Source of the DNA: Pelomonas sp039929605
GTDB lineage: Bacteria; Pseudomonadota; Gammaproteobacteria; Burkholderiales; Burkholderiaceae_C
DNA: 64,000 nucleotides
Assembly (NCBI RefSeq): GCF_039929605.1
Contig: NZ_JBDSQX010000182.1
Span: 1-64,000 of the forward strand
Reading direction: 5' to 3'
Positions within the stretch are counted from its first letter, which is position 1. Each line of letters opens with the position of its first letter. Shown one piece after another: positions 10,758 through 19,419 of this stretch. A program made the translations under genes and the position numbers. The notes below the pieces were generated by a model. That model saw only the letters and a program-made list of their open reading frames with translations, did no database searches and was not told the DNA's origin.

Positions 10758-11804
10758 CAGGCCGGCGTTGATTTTTGCGAGCGCCGCCGACCCCGGGCAA
10801 AGGTCTTTTTCACCAAGCGTGTTGAGCGGCGCGGACGCCGTGCGTTGCGCGGCGTGCCAATCGTGTGCGGTCGGGTCGACGTAAAGCAGGCCCGTCGCAA
10901 TCTCGCCACCCGCCGCGAAGCGCTGCATCGCGTTCATGGCGCCGAGGCGATCGGTGGGGTCGTAGTCGGGCGCCACCTTGCGCAGGCGCAGCGTGCTGCC
11001 GTCGGCTTGCGGCACGTCCACGACATCCGGCGAGTGCTCGACAACCTGCTCGGCCGCCAGGTCGATGAAGTCGATGCGGTTCAGCGCTTCGTTGTGCTCA
11101 CGCACGTGGTCATAACTGCGTGTCGAACCGGCATGGTTGTTGAAGGCCACGCAGGGGCTGATGACGTCGATGAAGGCCGCGCCGCCGTGGCGCATGGCGC
11201 CTTCGATGAGGGGCACGAGCTGGGCCTTGTCGCCCGAGAAGCTGCGCGCCACGAAGGTGGCGCCGAGCTGCAGCGCAAGCGCGGCGAGGTCTATGGCGGT
11301 GTCGTTGTTGGTGGCGCCTTTCTTGGCGACCGAGCCCTTGTCGGCCGTCGCGCTGAACTGGCCTTTCGTCAGACCGTAGACGCCGTTGTTCTCGACGATG
11401 TAACCCATGCGCACGCCGCGGCGCATGGCGTGGGCGAACTGGCCCAGGCCGATGGAGGCGGAGTCGCCGTCGCCGGAGATGCCGAGGTAGAGCAGGTCGC
11501 GGTTGGCGAGGTAGGCGCCGGTCAGCACGCTGGGCATGCGGCCGTGCACGGTGTTGAAGCCGTGGCTGGCGCCGAGGAAGTAGTCGGGCGTCTTGCTGGA
11601 GCAGCCGATGCCGCTGAGCTTGGCGATGCGATGCGGCTGGATATCGAGCTGCCAGCAGGCCTGCACGATGGCGCTGGAGACGGAGTCGTGGCCGCAGCCG
11701 GCGCAGAGCGTGGAGACCTTGCCTTCGTAGTCGCGCCGCGTGTAGCCGACGGCGTTCTTGGTCAGGCTGGGGTGGTGGAGCTTGGGCTTGGCGAGGTAGG
11801 TCAT
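10752..11804 (-). CDS. korB: 2-oxoacid:acceptor oxidoreductase, beta (thiamine diphosphate) subunit
   Basis: A 350-residue beta subunit of the 2-oxoglutarate:ferredoxin oxidoreductase family. It carries CAGCGHDSV near residue 34, the thiamine diphosphate motif GDGDSASIGLGQF near residue 110 and ENNGVYGLTKGQFSAT, all usual for KorB. Together with the alpha subunit it oxidatively decarboxylates a 2-oxoacid with coenzyme A and passes electrons to an iron-sulfur partner. Its ATG overlaps the alpha-subunit stop by 4 bp, so the two are translationally coupled. The stop lies in the edge of an R2 repeat. 2-oxoglutarate is the most likely substrate; other 2-oxoacids are possible. Confidence 0.9.
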   Translation of the reverse strand: MTYLAKPKLHHPSLTKNAVGYTRRDYEGKVSTLCAGCGHDSVSSAIVQACWQLDIQPHRIAKLSGIGCSSKTPDYFLGASHGFNTVHGRMPSVLTGAYLANRDLLYLGISGDGDSASIGLGQFAHAMRRGVRMGYIVENNGVYGLTKGQFSATADKGSVAKKGATNNDTAIDLAALALQLGATFVARSFSGDKAQLVPLIEGAMRHGGAAFIDVISPCVAFNNHAGSTRSYDHVREHNEALNRIDFIDLAAEQVVEHSPDVVDVPQADGSTLRLRKVAPDYDPTDRLGAMNAMQRFAAGGEIATGLLYVDPTAHDWHAAQRTASAPLNTLGEKDLCPGSAALAKINAGLR

Positions 11805-13636
11805 GCTGCACTCCTCGGCGCCGTCGCCAGCGCATGCACATGGCGCGTGATCGCGTCGGTGATGAAGCGCGCGGTGATGGGCGTGCCGTCGAAGTGCAGC
11901 ACCTTGGTCAGCTGCGCGGGCGCCACCTCCAACTCGTTGACCAGCATGCGGCGCATCTGCGCGTCGCGGTTCTGCTCGACGACAAAGACGCTGTCGTGCG
12001 CGGCGATGAATTCGGCCACGGCGGGCGCGAACGGGTAGGCGCGCAGCCGCATCGCGTCGAGGTGGATGCCGGCTTCGGCCAGCGCCGCCAGCGCCTCGTC
12101 CATGGCCGGCGCGGTGGAGCCGAAGTAGAGGACGCCCAGGCTGGTCTTCTTCGCCGCAGAACGCACCAACGGCTGCGGCGCGAGCAGCGCGGCAGTGGCG
12201 AACTTGGCGCGCAGGCGCTCGACGTTGCGGACGTAATCCTCCCCGCGCTCGGAGTAGATGGCCTGCTCGTTGCGCGTGGTGCCACGCGTGAAGTAGGCAC
12301 CCTTGCTCTCATGCGTGCCGGGCAGCGTGCGCCAGGGGATGCCGTCGCCGTCCACGTCCTTGTAGCGGGCGAAGGGCATGCCGGCGTCGAGCTGCTCCAC
12401 CGTCATGACCTTGCCGCGGTCGTAGCGGCGCGCGTCGTCCCACGCCAGCGGCGCGCACAGGCGTTGGTTCATGCCGATGTCGAGGTCGCTCATCAGGAAG
12501 ACGGGCGTCTGCAGGCGCTCGGCCAGGTCCAGCGCATCGGCCGCGAACTCGAAGCACTCGCGCGGGTCTTCGGGCAGCAGCAGCACATGCTGGGTGTCGC
12601 CATGCGAGGCGTAGGCGCTGGAGAGCAGGTCGGCCTGCTGCGTGCGCGTGGGCATGCCGGTGCTGGGGCCGCCGCGCTGCACGTCGATGACGACGAAGGG
12701 GATCTCGGCGAAATAGGCCAGGCCCAGGAACTCGGTCATCAGCGACACGCCGGGGCCCGAGGTGCAGGTGAAGGCGCGCGCGCCGTTCCAGCCGGCGCCG
12801 GTGATGATGCCGATGGACGCGATCTCGTCCTCGGCCTGCACGATGGCGTAACGCTTCTCACCGGTCTCGGCGTCGATGCGGAACTTACCCGCGTACTTTT
12901 CGAAGGCCTCGGCCACCGAAGACGACGGCGTGATCGGGTACCAGGCGCAGACCGTGGCGCCGCCGTAGACGCAGCCCAGCGCCGTCGCGGCATTGCCTTC
13001 GAGGAAGACTTTGTCGCCGACGGCATCGGCGGGCTTCACCGCCAGGCCGAAGGGCTGCACGGAGAGATGGTCGCGCGCAAACTCGCGGCCAGCGTGCAGC
13101 GCGCGGACGTTGGAGTCCAGCAGTCGTTCCTTACCCCTGTACTGCTCGGCGAACAGCGTCTCGATGACAGCCGCACCAATGCCCATCAGCTCGCTCAAGG
13201 CGCCCAGCACCATGATGTTCTTGAACAGCGTGCGCTCGCGCGGCACGTCGTAGGTGGCATTGCAGATGGCCGTGACCGGCATGCCGATGACGTGGATGTC
13301 CGTTCGGAAGGCGCTGGCCGGCATCGGCTTGGTGCTGTCATAGAACAGGTAGCCGCCGGGCTGGATCTCGGCCAGGTCCTGATCCCAGGTCTGCGGGTTC
13401 ATGGCGACCATCAAGTCCACGCCGCCGCGCCGGCCCAGCCAGCCGGCCTCGCTGACGCGCACCTCGTACCAGGTCGGCAGGCCCTGGATGTTGCTCGGGA
13501 AGATGTTGCGCGGGCTGACCGGCACGCCCATGCGCAGGATGGCACGGGCGAACAGCTCGTTGGCCGACGCGGAGCCGGAGCCGTTGACGTTGGCGAACTT
13601 GACGACGAAATCGTTGGTGGCTTCGATGCGACTCAT
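11801..13636 (-). CDS. korA: 2-oxoacid:acceptor oxidoreductase, fused gamma-alpha subunit
   Basis: A 611-residue protein in which the gamma domain (residues about 1-190, beginning VVKFANVNGSGSASANELFA) is fused to the alpha pyrimidine-binding domain (from GNAATALGCVYGGATVCAWYPITPSSSVAEA). This is the KorA architecture. Further marks are ITGAGWNGARAFTCTSGPG and QRGGPSTGMPTRTQQADL. It is the second gene of a flavoprotein-alpha-beta operon and is coupled to the beta subunit by a 4-bp overlap. An R1 hairpin repeat lies in the 114-bp gap after the flavoprotein gene. The enzyme is cytosolic and oxygen-sensitive in many relatives; a role in aerobes or microaerobes is plausible. Confidence 0.9.
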   Translation of the reverse strand: MSRIEATNDFVVKFANVNGSGSASANELFARAILRMGVPVSPRNIFPSNIQGLPTWYEVRVSEAGWLGRRGGVDLMVAMNPQTWDQDLAEIQPGGYLFYDSTKPMPASAFRTDIHVIGMPVTAICNATYDVPRERTLFKNIMVLGALSELMGIGAAVIETLFAEQYRGKERLLDSNVRALHAGREFARDHLSVQPFGLAVKPADAVGDKVFLEGNAATALGCVYGGATVCAWYPITPSSSVAEAFEKYAGKFRIDAETGEKRYAIVQAEDEIASIGIITGAGWNGARAFTCTSGPGVSLMTEFLGLAYFAEIPFVVIDVQRGGPSTGMPTRTQQADLLSSAYASHGDTQHVLLLPEDPRECFEFAADALDLAERLQTPVFLMSDLDIGMNQRLCAPLAWDDARRYDRGKVMTVEQLDAGMPFARYKDVDGDGIPWRTLPGTHESKGAYFTRGTTRNEQAIYSERGEDYVRNVERLRAKFATAALLAPQPLVRSAAKKTSLGVLYFGSTAPAMDEALAALAEAGIHLDAMRLRAYPFAPAVAEFIAAHDSVFVVEQNRDAQMRRMLVNELEVAPAQLTKVLHFDGTPITARFITDAITRHVHALATAPRSAA

Positions 13637-13660
13637 GCGAGGAACTCCTCAAATTCAAAC

Positions 13661-13736
13661 AAAGCCACAGACGCACAGAGGCACAGAGGGGCCGTCATTC
13701 CGCTTTCTCTGTGTCTCTGTGCCTCTGTGGCTGTGT
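13661..13736. repeat. R1 hairpin repeat, copy 1
   Basis: An inverted repeat with left arm AAAGCCACAGACGCACAGAG and right arm ending CTCTGTGCCTCTGTGGCTGT. It sits in the gap between the flavoprotein gene and korA, which are transcribed in the same direction. The arms pair over about 30 bases. Related copies occur at 24914, 37749 and, as a half, at 33008. Confidence 0.8.
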
Positions 13737-13750
13737 ATCTTTTTGGCATA

Positions 13751-15526
13751 TCAACCGCCCTTGCGACCGGCGTGGTCCCGACAGGCCGCACCCGCCTTGG
13801 CCGTCACCAGCAGGAACTTCTGCATGTCCCACGCCCCCGTCGGGCAGCGCTCGGCGCACAGGCCGCAGTGCAGGCAGACGTCCTCGTCCTTGGCCATGAT
13901 GCGGCCCGTCTTCAGCCCGCCTTCGACATAGACGTCCTGCATCAGGTTCAGCGCTGGCGCGGTCAGCCGTTCGCGCAGGTCGTCGCCGTTGTCGGTGAAG
14001 GTGATGCAGTCCATCGGGCAGATGTCCACGCAGGCATCGCACTCGATGCACAGCTTGGGCGCGAACACCGTCTGCACGTCGCAGTTCAGGCAGCGCTGGG
14101 CTTCCTTGAACGCGGTGGCCGCGTCAAAGCCCAGTTCGACCTCGACCTTGATGCTGGCCAGCGCGATGGCTGCAGCCGTCCACGGCACCTTGCTGCGCAG
14201 GTCATTCGTGATGGCGTTGTCGTAGCTCCACTCGTGGATGCCCATCTTCTGGGAGACGAGGTTGACGTGCGGCGGCGGGCGCTGCGTGACCGGCTCGCCG
14301 TGCAGCAGACGGTCGATGCTGACGGCGGCTTCGTGGCCGTGGGCTACCGCCGTGATGATGTTCTTCGGCCCGAAGGCCGCGTCGCCGCCGAAGAACACAT
14401 GGGGTAGCGAGGACTGAAAGCTCTGCGCGTCCAGCACTGGCAGGCCGTGCTCGTCGAAGGCCAGCCCCGCGTCGCGCTCGATCCACGGGAAGCTGTTCTC
14501 CTGCCCGACCGCGAGCAGCACCTCGTCGCAGGGCAACACAATCTCCTCGCCCGTCTGCGCTTTCTTGAAACGCATGCCGGTCAGCTTGCCGTCCACGTGT
14601 TCGAAGGCCAGCGGCACATGGAAGTCGAGGATGGGGATGCCCTCGTGCTCGGCGTCCTCCTTTTCCCACGGCGAGGCCTTCATCTGCGCATAGCCGCTGC
14701 GCACGGCCACCGTCACGCTGCTAGCGCCTAACCGCCGCGCCGAGCGGCAGCAGTCCATGGCCGTGTTGCCGCCGCCCAGCACGATGACACGCGGCGCAAC
14801 GGCCGTCACGTGGCCAAAGCTGACGCTGGCCAGCCAGTCGATGCCGATGTGGATTTGCTCGCCCGCCTCCTGCCGCCCCGGCAGCGGCAGGTCGCGCCCG
14901 CGCGGTGCGCCGCAGCCGACGAAGACGGCGTCCCAGCCCTCCGCCAGCAGCGCCTCCATCGACTCAATGCGCTGCCCGGCCCGCCACTCCACGCCCAGCC
15001 CGAGGATGTAGCCGCACTCCTCGTCGATGACCCGTTCAGGCAGCCGAAAGCGCGGGATCTGCGTGCGGATGAAGCCGCCCGGCTTGGCCTCGCCGTCGAA
15101 CACGGTGACGGCATAACCTTCCAACGCCAGGTCACGCGCCACCGCCAGCGACGCCGGCCCCGCGCCCACGCAGGCCACGCGCTTGCCGTTCTTCGCGGCG
15201 GGCTTGGGCAGCATGGCGCGGAACTCATCGGTCTTGTTGTCCGCCGCCACGCGCTTGAGCCGGCAGATGGCCACCGGCTCGGGCTTGGCCGCCTGCTTCT
15301 CTTCAACCCGCCCCCGTCGACACGCCGGTTCGCAAGGCCGGTCGCAGGTTCGCCCAAGCACGCCGGGAAAGACATTGCTGACCCAGTTGACCCAGTAGGC
15401 CTCGTCGTGCCGCCCCTGGGCGATGAGGCGGATGTACTCCGGCACAGGGGTATGCGCGGGGCAGGCCCACTGGCAATCGACGACCTTGTGGAAATAGGCC
15501 GGGTCCGAGATGTCGCTGCGCTGCAC
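13751..15526 (-). CDS. FAD/iron-sulfur oxidoreductase (GltD-like) of the 2-oxoacid oxidoreductase operon
   Basis: A 591-residue flavoprotein. The N-terminal region has the cysteine pattern of GltD-type proteins (VDCQWACPAHTPVPEY and LGRTCDRPCEPACRRG). FAD binding is at VACVGAGPASLAVARDLA near residue 115 and the NAD(P) site is at VIVLGGGNTAMDCCRSA. The C-terminus adds a two-cluster ferredoxin domain (CIECDACVDICPMDC and CLHCGLCAERCP). It should shuttle electrons between the 2-oxoacid oxidoreductase and NAD(P). A similar alpha/beta/flavoprotein enzyme, a 2-oxoglutarate:NADP oxidoreductase, is known to me from Azoarcus. It is the first gene of the operon, 114 bp before korA. Confidence 0.9.
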   Translation of the reverse strand: MQRSDISDPAYFHKVVDCQWACPAHTPVPEYIRLIAQGRHDEAYWVNWVSNVFPGVLGRTCDRPCEPACRRGRVEEKQAAKPEPVAICRLKRVAADNKTDEFRAMLPKPAAKNGKRVACVGAGPASLAVARDLALEGYAVTVFDGEAKPGGFIRTQIPRFRLPERVIDEECGYILGLGVEWRAGQRIESMEALLAEGWDAVFVGCGAPRGRDLPLPGRQEAGEQIHIGIDWLASVSFGHVTAVAPRVIVLGGGNTAMDCCRSARRLGASSVTVAVRSGYAQMKASPWEKEDAEHEGIPILDFHVPLAFEHVDGKLTGMRFKKAQTGEEIVLPCDEVLLAVGQENSFPWIERDAGLAFDEHGLPVLDAQSFQSSLPHVFFGGDAAFGPKNIITAVAHGHEAAVSIDRLLHGEPVTQRPPPHVNLVSQKMGIHEWSYDNAITNDLRSKVPWTAAAIALASIKVEVELGFDAATAFKEAQRCLNCDVQTVFAPKLCIECDACVDICPMDCITFTDNGDDLRERLTAPALNLMQDVYVEGGLKTGRIMAKDEDVCLHCGLCAERCPTGAWDMQKFLLVTAKAGAACRDHAGRKGG

Positions 15527-15643
15527 GGTGTCTCCTCCGTGGTGCTTTTTGTCGCGGCAGTCTAGGACTGGCGATCCCCACAGATCAACGTGGAAACCCT
15601 TTGCAAACCCGGCTCACGGCTGACTAAAGCCCGGTAGTTGGTG

Positions 15644-16309
15644 TCAGGCCGTGACTGCGCTGTGGCGAATCCGGCCGGGGCCGACGGACGTGGCGGCCAC
15701 CGTCACCGCCCAGCAGATCCACGCCGTCCACATCGTGTGGCTGGGGTAGTGGGCGCCGCGCAGCATCTGGCCTACGCCGTAGATCGCGCCCAGCACCACC
15801 ACGCTGACCCACCAGGCCCGCGCTGCCTTGGGGTAGGCCCGCGCCAGCGCCCAGCCGCCGGCCAGGTAGGCGAACGCGGCGCTGGCATGGCCGGATGGAA
15901 AGCAATGCCCGCCGCCGCCGTCGCTCACGCCAAAGGCCCAGTGCGACACGTACTGCGCCGCGCCGCCGAACTCGGCCAGGTCCCAGGGGCAGCTGGTCAT
16001 GCTGAAGCGCTTGATCAGCGAGATGACGGCCAAGCAGACCAGCGTCACCACCAGCCACCAGACCCGCTCGCGCCGGTTCAGCGCCGGCAGCAGCCGCGGC
16101 CACAGGTTGAGCACGACGATGAAGACCATGGCCACGTAGGACACCACGCGCCCACCCTCGTGAATCAACACCCGCGTGACCCAGGCCTCGCGCAGCACAA
16201 AGCCGCTGGCGCCAACCACCGACCGCATGGCCCACAGGTCGAGATGGCTGGCGTCCCAGGCCAGCAGCAGCAGGAGGGCCAGCAAGGGCCAGCGGTAGGT
16301 CTTCAACAT
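15644..16309 (-). CDS. PAP2 family membrane phosphatase
   Basis: A 221-residue integral membrane protein starting at the ATG at 16309. A hydrophobic N-terminal helix (WPLLALLLLLAWDASHLDL) is followed by at least four more. The PAP2 active site is split as usual: KRFSMTSCPWDL (a variant first motif), CFPSGHASAAFAYLAGG, and RGAHYPSHTMWTAW with the catalytic His. The CPWD variant resembles lipid A or undecaprenyl-type phosphatases rather than soluble acid phosphatases. It is divergent from kdsD (24 bp between starts), which suits a role in envelope lipid chemistry; that link is inference from position. Confidence 0.85.
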   Translation of the reverse strand: MLKTYRWPLLALLLLLAWDASHLDLWAMRSVVGASGFVLREAWVTRVLIHEGGRVVSYVAMVFIVVLNLWPRLLPALNRRERVWWLVVTLVCLAVISLIKRFSMTSCPWDLAEFGGAAQYVSHWAFGVSDGGGGHCFPSGHASAAFAYLAGGWALARAYPKAARAWWVSVVVLGAIYGVGQMLRGAHYPSHTMWTAWICWAVTVAATSVGPGRIRHSAVTA

Positions 16310-16333
16310 CGAGGCATTGTCTACACTGGCCCG

Positions 16334-17320
16334 ATGTCTTCCGCTTCCTTCGACGCCCAGCGCGCCATCCGCATCGGCCGCCAGGCGCTCGAGGTCGAGG
16401 CCCGCGCCCTGGCCGAGCTGGCGCCCCGCCTGGGCGAGTCCTTTGCCCGCGCCGTGCAGCTCATCCTCGGCTGCCAGGGCCGCGTCGCCGTCATGGGCAT
16501 GGGCAAGAGCGGCCACGTCGGCCGCAAGATCGCCGCGACGCTGGCCTCCACCGGCGCGCCGGCCCTCTTCATCCACCCCGCTGAAGCCGCGCATGGCGAC
16601 CTCGGCATGGTGACCGCAGGCGACATCGTGCTGGCTCTGTCCAACTCCGGCGAGAGCGACGAGCTGAACGCCATCCTGCCCGTGCTCAAGCGCCTGGGCA
16701 TCCCGGTCATCGGCATGACCGGCAGGCCCGACTCCAGCCTGGCCGCTCATGCCGAGGTCGTGCTCGACAGCGCCGTGGCCGAGGAGGCCTGCCCGCTGCA
16801 GCTGGCTCCCACGGCCAGCACCACGGCCCAGATGGCCCTGGGCGACGCGCTGGCCGTGGCGCTGCTGGACGCCCGCGGCTTCAAGGCCGAGGACTTCGCC
16901 CGCTCCCACCCCGGCGGCGCTTTGGGCCGCAAGCTGCTGACGCATGTACGCGACCTGATGCGCAGCGGCGACGCCCTGCCCCGCGTGGCGGCTGATACGC
17001 CCTTCACCGAGCTGATGCGCGAGATGTCGGCCAAGGCGCTGGGCATGGCGGTCATCGTCGATGCCGACGACCGCGTGCTGGGCATCTTCACGGACGGCGA
17101 CCTGCGCCGCCTCGTCGAGCAGGGCCGCGACCTGCGCGCACTCACCGCCATCGAGGTCGCCTACGCCAAGCCGCGCACCGTCGGCGCCGAGGCGCTGGCC
17201 GTCGACGCCGCCGACCTGATGGAAGCCGCCCGCATCACCGTCGTCCTCGTCACCGACGCCGACAAGCGCCTGCTCGGCGCCGTCAGCATCAACGACCTGA
17301 TGCGGGCGAAGGTAATTTAA
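16334..17320 (+). CDS. kdsD: D-arabinose 5-phosphate isomerase
   Basis: A 328-residue KpsF/GutQ-type isomerase that converts ribulose 5-phosphate to arabinose 5-phosphate, the first step of Kdo synthesis. The sugar isomerase domain spans about residues 30-190, with VAVMGMGKSGHVGRKIAATLAS and SNSGESDELNAILP; two CBS domains follow (VIVDADDRVLGIFTDGDLRR and VVLVTDADKRLLGAVSINDL). The start at 16334 is the ATG just before the conserved helix; the longer open frame upstream is antisense to the phosphatase gene. The stop overlaps the kdsC start (TAATG), indicating translational coupling. It is the first gene of kdsD-kdsC-lptC-SDR. Confidence 0.95.
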   Translation: MSSASFDAQRAIRIGRQALEVEARALAELAPRLGESFARAVQLILGCQGRVAVMGMGKSGHVGRKIAATLASTGAPALFIHPAEAAHGDLGMVTAGDIVLALSNSGESDELNAILPVLKRLGIPVIGMTGRPDSSLAAHAEVVLDSAVAEEACPLQLAPTASTTAQMALGDALAVALLDARGFKAEDFARSHPGGALGRKLLTHVRDLMRSGDALPRVAADTPFTELMREMSAKALGMAVIVDADDRVLGIFTDGDLRRLVEQGRDLRALTAIEVAYAKPRTVGAEALAVDAADLMEAARITVVLVTDADKRLLGAVSINDLMRAKVI

Positions 17321-17982
17321 TGGCGGCGCTGACCTTCCCGCCCGAACTGCTCGTCAAGGCCCAGGGCACGGGCCTGGGCGTCAAGGTCGCCCTCTTCGAC
17401 GTCGACGGCGTGCTGACGGATGGCCGCATCTACATCGGCGACAGCGGCGAGGCCTTCAAGGCCTTCTCGACGCTGGACGGCCACGGTCTGAAGTCGCTGC
17501 AGCAGGTGGGCATCACGCCGGTCGTCATCACCGGGCGCGACAGCCCCGCCGTGCGCCGCCGCGTGGCCGACCTGGGCCTGGCCCACGCGCTCTACGGCAT
17601 CAGCGACAAGCTCGCCGCCGCCGAGCCGCTGCTGGCCCAACTCGGCGCCAGCTGGGGCGAAGTCGCGGCCATCGGCGACGACTGGCCCGACCTGCCGCTG
17701 CTGGCCCGCGCCGGCTTTGCCTGCGCCCCGCCCGGCGCCCATGCCGAGGTGCTGGCCATCGCCCACCACGTCACGCGTGCCCCGGCCGGTTACGGCGCGG
17801 CGCGCGAGTTCTGCGACCTGCTGCTGATGGCCGCCGGCCACTACGAACGCCTGCTGAAGGCGCATCACGAGACCTTGGACGGGGGCAGGTCGTCGGGGGC
17901 CAAGCGCTGGGCCGCTCCCGAGCCGGCCCCCATCCCCTCGGGGGATCGCCCGACGTACCCGTCGGGCGAGGGGCAGACATGA
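17320..17982 (+). CDS. kdsC: Kdo 8-phosphate phosphatase with repeat-derived C-terminal tail
   Basis: A HAD phosphatase that removes phosphate from Kdo 8-phosphate. The catalytic motif is LFDVDGVLTDG near residue 26, with VVITGRDSPAVRRR and the metal site AAIGDDWPDLPLL. The conserved enzyme ends near residue 187 (HYERLLKAHHE), the usual family length of about 180-190. Here another 33 residues follow (GGRSSGAKRWAAPEPAPIPS and on), rich in Gly, Pro and Ser. They are encoded by a copy of the R2 repeat, which has extended the frame. The stop overlaps lptC by 4 bp. The tail is probably dispensable; its effect is unknown. Confidence 0.93.
   Translation: MAALTFPPELLVKAQGTGLGVKVALFDVDGVLTDGRIYIGDSGEAFKAFSTLDGHGLKSLQQVGITPVVITGRDSPAVRRRVADLGLAHALYGISDKLAAAEPLLAQLGASWGEVAAIGDDWPDLPLLARAGFACAPPGAHAEVLAIAHHVTRAPAGYGAAREFCDLLLMAAGHYERLLKAHHETLDGGRSSGAKRWAAPEPAPIPSGDRPTYPSGEGQT
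17897..17976 (+). repeat. R2 repeat, copy 2, inside the 3' end of kdsC
   Basis: GGGCCAAGCGCTGGGCCGCT at 17897 matches the start of copy 1 with two differences, and GTCGGGCGAGGGG near 17961 matches its end; the middle is shorter. The copy is translated as the kdsC tail, and its GAGGGG lies where the ribosome site of lptC should be. Confidence 0.6.
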
Positions 17983-18638
17983 CGCCGGCCGCGTTGCCGG
18001 TACCCACGCCGCGCGCCCGGCCCGCCCAGCCCCTTGTCTGGCGCCTGCAAAGCCTGCTGTCGAACTTCCTGCCGCTGCTGCTGATGGCCCTTCTCGCCAG
18101 CGGCACCTGGTGGCTGGTGAAGAACACGCCGCTGCTGGACGCCCCTGGCGAGCTCGCCGCGCCGCGCCACGAACCCGACTACCGCATGGCCAATTTCGAG
18201 ATCCAGCGCATCGGCGCCGATGGCCGGCTCAATGTGCAGATCGCCGGCGCCGAGCTGCGCCACTACCCCGACACCGACACCGTCGAGATCGACCAGGCCC
18301 GCGTGCGCGCCGTGTCGCCCGACGGCAGCCTGGCCATCGCCGAGGCCAAACGCGCCATCAGCAACGGTGACGGCACGGACATGCAACTGCTGGGCGACGT
18401 GCGCCTGCGCCGCCTGGCGCCCGGCGCCGGCGAGGAGGGGCCCGCCCTGATCGAAGTTCGCGGCGAGTTCCTGCAGGCCCTGTCCAACAGCGAGATCCTG
18501 CGCTCCCACCTGCCCGTCACCATCCGCCAGGGTGGCACGACGCTGCACACGCAGAACTTCGAGTACCGGCACCTGACCGGCCAGGTCAGCTTCACCGGCA
18601 AGGCGCAGGGCCAGATCATTTCTCGGCCCAAGCGATGA
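17979..18638 (+). CDS. lptC: LPS export system periplasmic protein LptC
   Basis: A 219-residue bitopic protein: a cytoplasmic N-terminus of about 35 residues, one transmembrane helix (FLPLLLMALLASGTWWLVKN), then a periplasmic beta-jellyroll domain with the LptC pattern (PDYRMANFEIQRIGADGRL, and near the end SNSEILRSHLPVTI). It forms the LptC part of the LptBFGC bridge that carries LPS from the inner membrane. The ATG overlaps the kdsC stop by 4 bp, and the SDR start overlaps the lptC stop by 4 bp. In many relatives lptA and lptB follow here; they do not in this window. Confidence 0.92.
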   Translation: MTPAALPVPTPRARPAQPLVWRLQSLLSNFLPLLLMALLASGTWWLVKNTPLLDAPGELAAPRHEPDYRMANFEIQRIGADGRLNVQIAGAELRHYPDTDTVEIDQARVRAVSPDGSLAIAEAKRAISNGDGTDMQLLGDVRLRRLAPGAGEEGPALIEVRGEFLQALSNSEILRSHLPVTIRQGGTTLHTQNFEYRHLTGQVSFTGKAQGQIISRPKR

Positions 18639-19408
18639 CGGAGCTGGTTTTCATTACCGGCGCGTCCAGCGGTATCGGCCAGGCGCTGGCCCTGCGCTAC
18701 TACCAGGGCGGCGCGCGCCTGGCGCTGGTGGCCCGCCGCACCGCCGAGGTCGAGCGCTGGGCCGTCGAGCAACAACTCGACGCAGCGCGCTTCAAGGTCT
18801 ACGGCGCCGATGTGGCGGACCTCGATGCCATGGCGCGCACGGGCCGCGACTGCATCGCCGCCCAGGGCCTGCCCGACGTCGTCATCGCCAATGCCGGCAT
18901 CAGCGTCGGCATGGACACCGCCCACTTCGACGACCTCGACGTGATGCGCCGCACCTTCGCCACCAACAATGTCGGCCTGGCCGCCACCTTCCACCCCTTC
19001 GTGGCGGCGATGAACGAGCGCGGCTCGGGCACGCTGGTGGGCGTGGCCAGCGTGGCGGCCATCCGCGGCCTGCCGGGGCATGGCGCCTACAGCGCGAGCA
19101 AGGCCGCCGTCGTCGCCTACTGCGAAAGCCTGCGCGGCGAATGCCGGCCCTTCGGCGTCAAGGTCGTCACGCTGCTGCCGGGCTATATCGACACGCCACT
19201 GACGCGCGGCAACCGCTACAGCATGCCCTTCCTGATGCAGGTAGACGACTTCGCCGAGCAGGCCGTGCGCGCCATCCGCGTCCAGGTCAGCTACCGCGTC
19301 ATTCCCTGGCAGATGGGGGTGCTGGCCAAGGTCATGCGCCTGCTGCCTAACGCGCTGTATGACCGGCTGCTGGCCAGCCGGCCACGCAAGAAGCGCGCGA
19401 GCGAATAG
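18635..19408 (+). CDS. Short-chain dehydrogenase/reductase
   Basis: A 257-residue classical SDR. The cofactor motif is VFITGASSGIGQALALRYY at residue 5, the structural motif VVIANAGISVG is near residue 87, and the catalytic Ser and YxxxK are in VGVASVAAIRGLPGHGAYSASKAAV. The C-terminal 40 residues (VIPWQMGVLAKVMRLLPNALYD) look amphipathic and may touch membrane. It is translationally coupled to lptC by a 4-bp overlap, so it is made with the LPS genes and takes the place usually held by lptA. Its substrate is unknown; a lipid or envelope precursor is a guess from position. Confidence 0.88.
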   Translation: MTELVFITGASSGIGQALALRYYQGGARLALVARRTAEVERWAVEQQLDAARFKVYGADVADLDAMARTGRDCIAAQGLPDVVIANAGISVGMDTAHFDDLDVMRRTFATNNVGLAATFHPFVAAMNERGSGTLVGVASVAAIRGLPGHGAYSASKAAVVAYCESLRGECRPFGVKVVTLLPGYIDTPLTRGNRYSMPFLMQVDDFAEQAVRAIRVQVSYRVIPWQMGVLAKVMRLLPNALYDRLLASRPRKKRASE

Positions 19409-19419
19409 CCAGCTCTAGT

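Noticed and set aside
13661..13736. R1 repeats as a CRISPR array
   Set aside because: They are single inverted repeats far apart, without regular spacers or cas genes.
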